From: Romanomermis culicivorax
Taxonomy: Eukaryota; Nematoda; Enoplea; Mermithida; Mermithidae
Assembly: GCA_963922205.1 (NCBI GenBank)
Contig: CAWUHX010000045.1
Coordinates: forward strand, 1,426,001-1,490,000
Reading direction: 5' to 3'
DNA: 64,000 nucleotides
The translations under genes were made by a program, and so were the position numbers. Below, piece by piece: positions 10,065 through 21,062 of this stretch; positions within the stretch are counted from its first letter, which is position 1, and every line of letters starts with the position of its first letter. The notes beneath the pieces are model-generated. The model had not been told where the DNA came from. It made no database searches and worked only from the letters and a program-made list of their open reading frames with translations.

Positions 10065-10509
10065 ATGCATACAGTATTTGTTCCTGAAAGTGTTGATTAC
10101 TATTTATCAACATAGCATTCAAGATAATCAATTCCAACTAGGTGGTGCCTTAGAAGCTTTCAGAGCAGCATACCCTTTTTCTTATAGACATCAGGGAGCA
10201 GGAGTGGGTAATTTTTTGATGAGTTTGTGGCATCTAGCTATGTCTTCATTAAAGTCTGCAGGAAAGCATGCACTTGCTGCAGGTTTTAAAATTGCAGGTG
10301 ATGTAGTAGAAGGTCGTTCTTTCAAAGAAAGCATTGCTGAGCATGGATGAAGCGCAGCAGGCAACTCATTACATGAGATGGATGACTGCATTCAGAAAGG
10401 AAAAGGTCTAGGGAAATGTAAACATATAAATTCTATGGTACATATAAAGAGCAATAAAAAGTTGAATAATGGTCATCATCATCATCATCATCATAAACAT
10501 CAAAAATAA
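10065..10509 (+). pseudogene. Polinton pX-like virion core protein
   Basis: The N-terminus (MHTVFVPESVDYYLS from 10065) is separated by a frameshift near 10110 from the main block. That block contains FSYRHQGAGVGNFLMSLW and SAGKHALAAGFKIAGDVVEG (10180-10310), an amphipathic Gly/Ala-rich region typical of adintovirus pX-type or VI-type core proteins. A TGA at 10348-10350 is followed in frame by a further basic tail that includes a (CAT)n-encoded run of eight His at about 10473-10496, ending TAA 10507-10509. The position between penton and major capsid fits the family. The assignment to pX is by resemblance only. Confidence 0.65.
10471..10494 (+). repeat. (CAT)n microsatellite encoding poly-His
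   Basis: Eight or so CAT units lie in frame with the degraded basic tail of the pX-like gene, where they read as consecutive histidines. Confidence 0.85.
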
Positions 10510-10594
10510 CATAAATGTAAACAACTAAAACCATGTTCCTCATTCTTAAAAAAGACTCCATGTAGAGTATAGGTTTCAAAGATATCTATCAAAA

Positions 10595-11995
10595 ATGAGT
10601 AAATTTATTGATGATGCATCCTCTCCTAGTAGTAAAACTGGACTAGATTTATTTACCATACCTCCAATGCAGATTGCTATTTGTAGAAGTTTTTGGTTGG
10701 AAATTCAGCTCCAAAATTCTTGTATTAATGAGAGACCATACGAATTTATTATTTCACCTGATTCATATATGCTAGATTTATCAAAAAATTTTATATATTT
10801 TACTATTCGAATTACAAAAGCTAATGGTGGTGCTTGCAGTTTAAGATCAGATGTCAACAACAATCCCACTGGTAATGTTGTAGCACCAATTAAGTGGATC
10901 AGCAAAACATTTTTTAAACAGATCAAAATTCATTTAAATGGTAAATTAATATCTGACAGATAAGTTTTACAATTAAATGTATGCTCACATGTTTTTTAAA
11001 TTTTAACATTTTAACATTTTAGTGGTGATAGATATGCTTACAGAGCTTATTTGGAAAGGGAATTAGACAACAGTCGAGATGTTAAATCGATGCACCTTGC
11101 AGCTGCTGGTTATACTTTTGAAAATGAGGACGTTCTTGATATAAAGAAAAACAAAGGTGCTTTGGAAAGAATGGGAATGTTTAAAACAGTATGATCATTG
11201 AGTTAATGGGCCCCATACATGTGGATCTATTTATGCAAGAATGATTTCTATTGAATCAATGTACCTTGAAAATTGATTTATACAGACATAGAGATGATTT
11301 TTGTTTGCAGAAATTTATATCTACTGACAACAAAGCTTATAAGATCGAAGTTAAAAGCATGTCTTTATTTATTAAAAAAGTTGAAGTTGCGGATAATATT
11401 AATCTAACTATTGAATCTATGTTACAAAGGACTGCTGCAAAATACCCTATTTGATGCTGTCATGTTAAAAGTCTATACATATCAGCTAGTTGTCCCTAGG
11501 CTCCTCTAAACTCGCTGTTCACAAGTCCCTTACCTCATTGTCTCATTGTGGGGCTCAATGATGGCACTGCTGCTAGGGGTGATTATCAGCAGAGTCCCTT
11601 CAATTTCAAACATTTTGGATTGAATGAGATTAAAATAACTAGCAGTACTACAACACTGCTTACTACTCCTTATATGTTAAATTTTGAAGAAAAAAGATAT
11701 TTGTGTACTTTTATACAATTATTTGAACATGTAGGGATGGGCACGGATAGTAAGGGTAACAAAATCACTTGAAATTCTTTTACAACACATAATGCACTTT
11801 TTGTTTTTGATTTGACTCCTTGGGGTATGGATGGTAATTTTTGGGAACTCGTACGTAAAGGAACCATCCATTTGCAAATGGAATTTTGGCAAGGATATAC
11901 CTGATGGAGGTATTGAAGCACTTATATTTGCAGAATTAGACTCTCTCGTAATGATTGATAAAAATCATGAAACTTTTACGGATTATAGTATTTAA
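10595..11995 (+). pseudogene. Polinton major capsid protein (double jelly-roll hexon)
   Basis: The ATG at 10595 opens a 122-codon frame with GLDLFTIPPMQIAICRSFW and LDLSKNFIYFTIRITKANGG, characteristic of Polinton hexons. It continues with APIKWISKTFFKQIKIHLNG. After a 63-bp intron-like gap (10960-11022) the same frame resumes with GDRYAYRAYLERELDN. Later blocks lie in several frames: HVDLFMQE near 11215, the 11251-11454 frame (LYRHRDDFCLQKFIS), the 11548-11772 frame with VGMGTDSKGN, FDLTPWGMDGNFWELVRKG near 11805-11860, and a C-terminus ending ETFTDYSI with TAA at 11993-11995. At about 450 residues it is near family length. Several stops and shifts make it a pseudogene. Confidence 0.88.
10960..11022 (+). 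other. Intron-like 63-bp insertion in the capsid gene
   Basis: The segment begins ATAAGT and ends with a pyrimidine-rich tail and TTTTAG. Removing it keeps the capsid reading frame across LISD and GDRYAYRAY exactly. It contains in-frame stops. It looks like a spliceosomal intron whose donor GT has become AT. Confidence 0.55.
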
Positions 11996-13250
11996 CTGAG
12001 CTATATATCTATATTATGTACATTCTAATTTTTTATATCAAAAAACATTTATAGTTTTGTTATTTATACTATCCTTCTAATTATCTATTATTATTTAGAA
12101 CTAGTCTTTCAATCTATCTCTAATTATAGATGATTTTTCTTCCTTCCTTCCTTCTTTTATACAGTACTTTTGGTAATTATCTCACACCTTTTTATCCTTT
12201 TTTATCCTGAGACCTACTGAAAAACTCTATTAAAAACAATGAATATGAAGAGCACTCTACTTTTCATGCAATGATTTTTGCACCTGGTCCCTACATCTCA
12301 TTCACTCATTCATTCATGCAACTCTAATTATTTTACTACAATAACATGTTTTTCTCCTACAATAACATGTTTTTCTCCTACAGCAACCCTTTTCATTATT
12401 CACCAGATGACACACTAGAACTCTAGAGTAACAACCACTAATATAAATTGCAATAAAGAAAATTTTATTGTTTTTAATTTCATTATATTTTTATTAAACA
12501 TATTATACAACAACAAAAATAAAAATGTATACAAATAATACCTAAAAATAAAAAACATTAAGTTTTTGAAAACTTTTGCAGAAATTTTTACTTATGTAAA
12601 TTGATATATACAATTATACAATGAGGACCACTGCGCCTGTCATCTCTATTCATAGCCACTAAAATTTTAAAACTTATTTTAATTAAAACAAAAACTTTTT
12701 GTTCTAATATATACACTATATATACATCATTTTTAACTGCTTACTAGTAAGTGCAAAGTCTATTATTAACACTCTTTTTTATCTTTTGGTTTTTCTTTCT
12801 TACTATATATTTTCCTCACATTGTCAAATCTATATTTACACAGATAAACTATTCTTTTTTATCTTCATAACCTTTCTTATTGCACAAAGATTTCATAAAA
12901 TAATTGAAACCTTCTAGAATATTCTAGGAACAATGATTCAACGATTTACCTACTTACCTAAATGCATACATACATACATACATAAAATACAAAATTTATT
13001 ATACAGTAATTAACGTCTGTTCTTTGTTACATTTTAGAAAAGTTGACTATCTCTTTGTTATACCAATTATTTACCATGCATTTCTACTACTATTTCTTCT
13101 ACTATACGTTAACACCTGCCTTTTTGTAACTAGATAGTAAAAATCTGTACCGTAGTTAGTTTTACTACAATTTATCCTGTTCATGTCTTACCTCAAAATA
13201 TTACATAAAAGGCCATGACAATTTTTACTCACATTAGAAATAACTCTATA
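11996..13250. other. AT-rich non-coding DNA, small tandem repeats
   Basis: No gene is recognised. A 22-23 bp duplication (caataacatgtttttctcct) lies at about 12338-12383, a (CTTC)-like run near 12139 and a (CATA)n run at about 12966-12985. The right end of the Polinton element may lie somewhere here, but I cannot see its inverted terminus. Confidence 0.5.
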
Positions 13251-16120
13251 GAACTAAACCATGTCTTTAAGTATAACATCAAAACTTACTAGAAACACAG
13301 CAGTGCTAAAGCTACACTGTGGTCCACATATTTCTGGTCAGTCCTTATTTATTGAGCCCTCACACCAGGTGGGAAGATATTCCACAGGTGTGCGGCTAAT
13401 TGAGCATCATCCAGTGAGGGTTTTTCAAACATCGGGCATAGGCGTTTCATGAAACCCCCAAAAGGGTTTTGTCCTAGCCGGATACAACTCCCCCTACTGG
13501 CTTTTCCATCAACTTTGGAAATCGATCGATGCCTCCTCCCAAAATGTAGATGCCAGCAAAATGTCGATGCCAAAATGTCGATGCCAGCGCAAAACAGCAC
13601 TAAATTAATAATAATATTTTTAATGTTCAAAATATACATAATAATTTGAATTTAAAAATTTATTCGTAATATCAACCTACCATACACCTTGTAAGCGGCC
13701 CTCAGAGCAGTGATGAATGCTATGAATATTGTTTCCATTTCATTGTAGTCGTTGAAAAATCAGTCACCAAGCAAGAATCAAAAATTATTTTTCTCCTATT
13801 TTTCCTATTTATACCTCTTTTTCCTCATTAAAGGTTTTCCGGTTTTTTCCACCTTTTTGATTGAATATTTTTGGTTTTTCCTCCCCTTTTTCTTTGAAGC
13901 TTCTAGGCTATTCCAGAAAGCCATCAAAAATAAGCACCAGCTTAATTTTTTTGGTAAAGCATCTCTTGCTACCAGCTTTTTATAGAACATTTGACCTTTT
14001 CTAGCATTTATAATTGATTTTATGAGCTAAATGGGCTTCACTGGTCTAACCTCTTTATGTTTGTTTTGGAAAACAGCCAGTATACACAATCATACATTTA
14101 GCTGTATAAATCAGTATGTATTATAAGATGTATCAGTTTCCAAACCCAAAGGTGCTTTTTTTGCAATACTTCCTCCGTGGGTGGAGGGAGTCGTTTTCAC
14201 AAATGCTTTCTTTTAGTTTTTCCAATTTTGCTTACTTTATTATTTTTCCTTTTTTATTTTTGTAGTTGGACTAAATGATTATTTTACAATAAAACAAAAT
14301 TGATACATTGGTTTGAAAGTTTTTTCTTTTGTTACATAAAGATTTTTTGAACTCTCCAAGATCTCCAAATTTTCTACACGTTTCTTTCTGGTCATTTTTT
14401 CTATAAAAGACTTTTTTGGTCACTTTTTCACAGGCAATTAACTTTATATGCACACACCCGTAGGAATAATGATTTTAGAGTTTTTATTTATAGAACAGAC
14501 CATTACTGACCAATCTGACAACTACTGACTTGAACAATCATTCAGGAATGGGACCTCCCACCATATTTATGCCTGCAGGTGGTGCTCTTCTGTCAAAGGG
14601 GGTCTGGGGGCACAAATTTTTGAGAGATTTCCTCTGCCCATGGAGGTAGTCGTTTTTATACATGCTTTCTTTCTTTTTAGTTCTTTGCCATTTTTTGTTC
14701 ACTTTAGTTTTCCTTCTCCCATTTTTTGTTTGACATCAATTTTTCTTTTCCATGTACAGATAACACGACTATTACTCTAACTCCACTGTTACCATAATCC
14801 AAACATTACAGTAATTCTACTATTAGGGCATCTCTAGAACATGCATGCTTAACCATACCCCCTATGAATAGACAAAAAATCGAGCATATATGTTTACCAT
14901 ACCCCCCTATAAATTGGCCAAAAATGACAAATTATAGGGGCCTCACAAAAGATAGGGATATGCTTAACCATACCCCCCTATACAGTCCGGCCTTACTACT
15001 CATTTATGTTTTTTGAATCCTCAACCATAAAGTTATGAGAGAAAAACATGGTGGCTTGATCAAAGTCTTGATGAACATTCAGTTATTCAGCTTTAATGAT
15101 TGCTGAACAAAATGCTTCAAATGAGAGGTCAAAAATAATGATTAAATTTCAGGAGTCGAGCAATAGAGTTATCCTGAAAAATGAAAAATTTCATGAAAAA
15201 CCAAAATGACATGACGTATTGGTTTTTCATAAAATTTTTCCAACAGTGAGCCATGACCGCAGAATCTACCTTCAAGGGTTCCTGTATATATAGACACAGA
15301 AGGCGAGCAACACTTTTGATTGACTAGTTTCAGAAATTTTCATCCTTTGATGTGTCGCCCACCTTTTTTCGAGATGTCATCTTAATTTTTTCCAAGATGT
15401 CATCTTGATTTTTTAAAGATTATATTTGAAAAAATGTGATGCACTTGAAAAAATTGCGATGCACTTGGAAAGAAAGTCGAACATCGAAAAACTCTTACAT
15501 CTTGATTTTTTTGCGAAGCTCTTGTGTCAAGGACTCGTGCGTAAAAATTTGTGTAATTTTTATGTGAATCCTTGCGAAAATATGCATTTTCATTTATTCT
15601 GTGACATATAAAAATTTTATGCAAATTGTACTTATTCCCCTTATTTTTCTCATCACGTCCATTTGTAATTTTCTTTTGTTTCCATTCATTATGTCTATTA
15701 GTAGTCTTCTTTTGTTTCCATTAATCTGATTCTCAAGTATTTTGTTTTGACTCATTTTTGCACTCGTGATGTATATACTGGCAAGAAATCGAAAGACTGA
15801 CACATTCCAAAACATGAAAAAAACACTTACTCCCAAAAATAAAAAAGTGGGTTCAATGTTTCGAACCTCTTCCGACAATCAGGCGACACAGTAAAACCTC
15901 GTGACAGGTTTACAGCCCTACCATCGCTAATTTTTAGCCGTTTTTGTGTCAACCTTTTGACTTTTGAGCTGCTGCCCCCATTATTCGTTTCTCACCCCTA
16001 TCGCCTTATCCATTTGTTTGTGAGTAAATTTTTAATAAACAACAAAAAACCAAAGTCTACTTTTTGCTGTCGTAACTTTACAGTAGTTGCAACAGGGTTC
16101 CCAAAAACGTTTAGAAAGGT
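13251..16120. repeat. Non-coding repeats, including an imperfect 470-bp-spaced duplication
   Basis: Blocks at about 14165-14275 and 14632-14740 share ggagg(g/t)agtcgtttt and catgctttcttt words and look like diverged copies. At 14850-14990 the word ttaaccatacccccctat occurs three times with variation. A short triple repeat of aaaatgtcgatgcca lies at 13550-13590. The small frames across this stretch show no recognisable protein. Confidence 0.5.
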
Positions 16121-16124
16121 CGTG

Positions 16125-16245
16125 ACACTTGCAATTTTTTGGATGCATCTTGGAATTTTAACGAAGCATCTTGCAATTTTATCGATGCATCTGAGGAATT
16201 TTTGTGAAGCATCTTGCAATTTTTGAGATGCATCTGAAAAAAATG
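16125..16245. repeat. 25-27 bp minisatellite (gatgcatcttgcaattt unit)
   Basis: About five imperfect units of (g)atgcatcttgcaatttt(a/t) occur in a row. Related isolated units lie at 15430-15510. On the minus strand the units read as DASxKxQ-like peptide repeats, which I treat as a by-product of the repeat. Confidence 0.75.
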
Positions 16246-16328
16246 TTGCACATCATGTTCGAAGGTAAAAATTTTTTCCAAGTATCCCTTCTCGTATTCA
16301 GTGGCCTTCCAACGAAAATTTAGTTTAA

Positions 16329-16932
16329 CCCTTAACGTCCTGTATATACGGTGTAGTATAAACGTATAGCCTGAGTAAATGCAGTGTATCTCATTCAATT
16401 CCTGATAGAAAACAGTGTCGTTTTTTCATGCAATTCGCAAGGTTTTGCGCTTTGAGTGAAGCTATAAATCGTTTTTGGTGTACTGTAGTCAGCGCCGGAA
16501 AATCAAAATTTTCGCCTCGCGCTAAATTTTTCACGAGATTATTTTTGGTTTTTCTTATATTTTGCGCCCGAGGTAGATTTTACCAAGGAATTCGGTTAAT
16601 GCAGTCGAAAAGCGCATTCATTTTTCATCAGAATGCTTTTCATCGCACCGAATTACCTAGCATAGCATGATGTATTTTTGAGAATTTTTGAAAAAATAAG
16701 ACTTTCTTTGCTTTTTTGCGTTTTGGATGATTTTTTACTCAGTGAAAATATTCGATAGTGAGAAAATATTCATATGTTTGGGCTCCCCTAGCAAATACCC
16801 GTCCTCTCCACAACTGTAATTATAATTATAATCGTTAAAGTAAATAAACAACAGTTTTCATAGACAAAAGTGCTCAGGTACCACAAAAAATATGATTTTT
16901 GGATGATTCGACCCTTAACAGGACGTTAAGGA
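16329..16932. mobile_element. piggyBac-like MITE with TTAA target duplications
   Basis: A 604-bp element is flanked by TTAA at 16325-16328 and 16933-16936. The left end reads CCCTTAACGTCCTGT. The right end is its inverse, CAGGACGTTAAGGA, differing only in the outermost base. A CCC start plus TTAA duplication is the piggyBac hallmark. Small frames inside (16428-16670) show no transposase, so the element is non-autonomous. Confidence 0.8.
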
Positions 16933-17264
16933 TTAATAACATTGATGACGGTTATCATATTTTGATATAACTGCTGATATATAAAAATCGATGACGGTGA
17001 TCATATATTTGATATATAAAAAATTTTGATATATTAACTCAGTTTGACGGTCAGTTTAATAAAACTCTTCGAGAAACCTCACATAATATGTTGGGACTCT
17101 GTCGCTACAGAAATTAAGAAAAACATCATACATACGTCATCCTACGGGAAGGTGCGCAAAAAAGCTCCAAATAATTTTTTCGGTTTATTTCGAGTCTCTT
17201 TTTTGACAGTTTTTAGAATAGCATAAAAAGTATAAAGTAAGGCATATAATGAACATTTGGCTAA

Positions 17265-18032
17265 AGAGTTAGATCGTGCCCCAACACCACCAACGTCCCA
17301 ACTCCACCACTTTCGTGTCCCAACACCGCCACCGTCCCAATGCCACCACCGTCCCAACTCCACCACTTTCTCGTACCAACTTTCGCAATCTTTCAAAAAG
17401 TTTATTTTTTGTAACACGTTAAACTTGACCAAGTGTGCTTATCAGATCTATGAATGAACAATATTTTAAGATATAAGTGATAATTTTTCCGTGTCAATGT
17501 ATCATGCGCCGCAATTATCACTAAATTACTCTTTAATTATTGATTCATAAAATTTTCAATAGGACCAAAGTCACCCATGATTTGATTACACAAATTTGAA
17601 TCAATTGACAACAAGAAATGAAAACAGACACGTATATTTGTATTTTAATGTGCAAAGCACACAGTTATTTTGGTAATATGCTAACGAAGTAAATTCCGGT
17701 CTCACGCTCGTTGTTCTATTTTTGGTTATTTCGGTAAAATCGTTTGTATAGTTAAGTACGACTATACAAACGAAGATTATATAGATATACCATGTATTTA
17801 TTGCTTTAATGATAATATCAGTTTTTGCCATCCTATGAATTAGCAATGTCATGTTGTTAAGTTACAAAAAAAACTTTGTTACAAAAAACAAACTTTTTGA
17901 AAGATTGCGAAAGTTAGGACAAGAAAGTGGCGGAGTTGGGACGGTGGCGGTGTTGGGACACGAAAGTGGCGGAGTTGGGGGGGGGGGGTGGTGGTGTTGG
18001 TACGATGGCGGAGTTGGGGCACGATCCATATT
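17265..18032. repeat. Inverted pair of C-rich/G-rich minisatellite arms
   Basis: The left arm (about 17265-17410) is C-rich with units such as ccaactccaccactttcgtg. The right arm (about 17878-18032) is its reverse complement, with units such as cacgaaagtggcggagttgg, and includes a (G)n tract at 17976-17988. Both arms end with gattgcgaaagt / actttcgcaatc and a run leading into an AT-rich tail, so the pair could fold back across about 470 bp. Confidence 0.85.
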
Positions 18033-18455
18033 TCGAAACACGTGTACACAGACAGAAACATATAAAAATTTCATACTTTGGGGGTACTGTAGCTTTGCGA
18101 AATTTGACTGTCGTGCGGAATAAACATTTCTACCATACTCAACACAACTGCTCAATATGTCGATGTTGAGGCACAATCGAGATGCGCATCAGCGCTGGAC
18201 TTGTACTTTTTGGTGGTCCTAAGGACCAAAAAAGTCGGAGCCACGCCATGATTCTTTGGAATAGAGATTATGAAATTCGAGTAACCCCCTTATCTCGATG
18301 ATCAGAAGTGGGCAAGAGGTGTTTTTTTACAAATAATCTATACACTGCCAACAAAATTCCATAGAGTTATCATTGCTTGACTGAAGTTTTGATTCAGCAC
18401 GGCTTTTCACAAATCAAATAAAATTCACGAATTTTACTGTTGGAAAATATTTCTA

Positions 18456-19540
18456 ACTAGTTTATTAGAAAATGCCCCGATGGGGCAGAAAAAAGGAGAA
18501 TATACTTGCTTCGACAGTTGCCATGGTAGAAAAAGAAGTGGACTAGATTTTTGAGAACTTGGGTCAAAGTTGGAAAAAATTCACTTCCTTTATATTGGAT
18601 TTTCATTCTTTCTCAAAAAAATTGTCTATGTCTGTGAAAAAGTATATTCTGCAGCATCGTGCATTTTGTCCTTCAACTGGCATCAACTACAGTAAAATTT
18701 TTCTGTATGAAAATTATATGCACCTGACTTCAAGTGTAAAGAAATGGTAAACCGATAGCATTCTAACTTCCGACCAATTCAAAACTCCTGCCTTTCACAC
18801 TAGCTGAAAGATAGTGAGGGAGGCATATTACAGTCATTTTCAGAACGATAAAGGAACCTGAGGTTCATTTCACTAACCCAACATGAGGATAATCTCAACA
18901 TCGGGATTAAATTGATGATCCTGAGTTTAAGCTATTCACAATGTCCAAATTATTTTCTTTCAATGCACAAATCATACTCACTTCAGGATTAACTAAAACT
19001 GAGGTTTAAGTTCGAGTTTGGGAATCACAGAAATTTTCATATTTATTTGCTTTAGAGACAAGAAAATTATGCGAAAATGTCACTTGATTCTTTTTGTTGA
19101 CACCAAATTCAGTGAAATGTTTAACACCATTGGAAGCAAACATATGTGAGAGGAGACACGAGGGTACAAATTTCCACAAGGGTTTTGAAACTGGAAAATT
19201 TGTTATGCAAAAAATTTTTTGGTCAATTTTTTTTGAATTTTTTGTCTCACAAAATGCTAAAACACCAAGGTCCACGCCTGTACTATCCTAAAAATTTCAG
19301 AGATGCACATGCTTGGTTGGAAAGTGTGTTGATGCACTCAGCTGCAGAATATACTTTTTCACAGACATAGACAATTTTTTTGAGAAAGAATGAAAATCCA
19401 ATATAAAGGAAGTGAATTTTTTCCAACTTTGATCCAAGTTCTCAAAAATCTAGTCCACTTCTTTTTCTACCATGGCAACTGTCGAAGCAAGTATATTCTC
19501 CTTTTTTCTGCCCCATCGGGGCATTTTCTAATAAACTAGT
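18456..19540. mobile_element. Foldback element with ~200-bp terminal inverted repeats
   Basis: The left end (actagtttattagaaaatgcc... to about 18660, ending tctgcagc) is repeated in inverse orientation at about 19340-19540. The interior (about 680 bp) carries no recognisable transposase. A second copy is at 43173-44331 and a longer relative at 22656-26043. Confidence 0.85.
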
Positions 19541-19789
19541 TCACCTCTTTTTAGTGGGCCTCAACCATGCACAAAAACTTTCATAGAAGCACATTGAAGT
19601 CTTAAATTTGGTCATCTGCACTTCAAAAAAAACAAAAAAAACTTCAAGCAACGAATTCTCACTTCCGGCAAAAGTAAAGGATGTGTAAACCGTATAGTAC
19701 TTAAAAAACGGTGTAAAGATACTGAAAGGTGACCATATCTATTGAATTCCTCACGGTTTAGAATCCTTCAACCAAAAAATCGCAGAAAT

Positions 19790-20560
19790 ACCTTTGTTTA
19801 CACAAATGACTTTTTTCGTGTAAACTGACTCCGTCCATTGAATTTCCCATGGTCAGAAACATTTTCCCTCAAAAATCGCAGAAATACATTTGTTTACACT
19901 CAATATGAATTGATGTGTAAAGTGATCACTTTCATTAAATTCCCAGTGGTCGAAAACCCCTCCCACAAAAAACTCACGAAAACAGGCTTGGTTAAATCCG
20001 GAATAATTTTTTTGTGTAAAGTGACACATCCATTGAATTCCCCGTAGTCGAAAACCCCTTGCATAAAAATCACGAAAATACGCTTGTTTACACCCGCGAT
20101 AGTTTTTTTTATAAGATGATCGCATTCATCAAATACTCCGTGATCGAAAACCCCGTCCACCGGAAAATCACAAAAATACGTTTGTTTACAACCGGGATAA
20201 GTTTTTGTGTAAAGTGATCGCATTCATTAAATTCCTCGTGGTCGAAAACCCCTTCCATCAATAAATCACGAAAATACGTTTGTTTACACACGGGATAGTT
20301 TTTGGTGTAAAGTAATCACATTCATTGAATTCCTCATTGTCGAAAATCCCCTCCACAAGAAAATTACGGCAGTACGCTTGTTTACACCGTGGATAATTTA
20401 TTTGTGTAAAGTGAGGACGTCTATAGAATTCCCCGCAGTCGAAAACTCCCTCCACTGAATAATCACGGAAATACACTTGTTTACACCCGGGATAATTTTT
20501 CGTGTAAAGTGACCGCGTCCATCAAATTCCCAATGGTCGAAAACCCTTGCAGCCCAAAAA
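19790..20560. repeat. ~98-bp minisatellite, about 8 units
   Basis: gtttacac anchors recur at about 19795, 19891, 20089, 20184, 20281, 20380 and 20480, a period of 95-99 bp. Each unit contains a gtgtaaagtgaccgc-like block, gaattcc and a tcgaaaacccctcc-like block. The peptide-like frames on the minus strand (unit [14 protein letters not shown]) arise from this repetition. Confidence 0.9.
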
Positions 20561-21062
20561 TCCCACACAGGCTACAGGTTTACACGGCTACAGGTTTATT
20601 TGAAACGGCTAAAAAATTAGTAGTGCATTATGCTGCAAAAACTAATTTTTTTGAACCCATAAGTATTATATAACAAAATTGGGGAATTTGGCTTTTTCCG
20701 GGACTTTGGACAACCATATAATTGAATTGAGGCCATATTTCAAAGAAAAAAAAATTCGCATTTGAGATTACACCCCCAAGATGCTTAGGCCGAAGTATGG
20801 AGGTTGGATATGGCACACCGATTGCTGGGCATGGTGGAACTGGGGGGCCTTAAAAATTGCGTTTTTTACCTGTTTTTGGGGAACCACCGAGCACCACTTG
20901 CAGATAGAGGCGAAATGACAAAAGGCACCCCATAGTTTGCCCCTATGCCCGATATTATGCAGAAAACCCGAAGGTTCTAGCTCTTACCGTTTTGGCTCTA
21001 GAGGGGGGGGACATGAAATTTGGGGGCCAAGTATATTATAGGTTGACGCTGTCGCGCCACCT

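Larger units (their letters stand above)
3034..11995 (+). mobile_element. Decayed Polinton/Maverick (adintovirus-like) element
   Basis: A run of same-strand reading frames matches the Polinton gene set. In order they are: packaging ATPase, small basic hydrophobic-tailed protein, conserved unknown protein, integrase with chromodomain, adenain-like protease, small membrane protein, penton, pX-like core protein and major capsid protein. Nearly every gene carries stops or frameshifts, and a foreign repeat sits at 6587-6741. I see no protein-primed PolB and no confident long terminal inverted repeats, so the true ends are unknown. The capsid, ATPase and protease set means the ancestor was probably virion-forming. 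The copy looks dead. Confidence 0.9.
18456..21062 (+). mobile_element. Left arm of a 2.6-kb inverted repeat (composite repeat element)
   Basis: The arm runs from actagtttattagaaaatg to ggttgacgctgtcgcgccac. An inverted, near-identical arm lies at 41650-44331, leaving about 20.6 kb between them. It has three modules: a foldback element (18456-19540), a ~98-bp minisatellite (about 19790-20560) and a GC-richer tail (20600-21062). The same tail recurs alone at 58330-58755 and, more diverged, at 29230-29580. Open frames in the arm repeat with the DNA units and show no protein signature. Differences between the arms are scattered substitutions and short indels. Confidence 0.9.

Noticed and set aside
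13261-13649. Overlapping 60-96-codon frames on both strands
   Set aside because: No recognisable motif, contain a short DNA repeat (aaaatgtcgatgcca), and neither strand shows splice sites or neighbours.
19853-20476. Family of 60-107-codon minus-strand frames with shared [12 protein letters not shown]-like peptides
   Set aside because: They repeat with the ~98-bp DNA unit and occur in shifting frames, so they are by-products of the minisatellite, not genes.
19790-20560. CRISPR-like regular spacing of repeats
   Set aside because: The whole ~98-bp unit is repeated without unique spacers, and the genome is eukaryotic.
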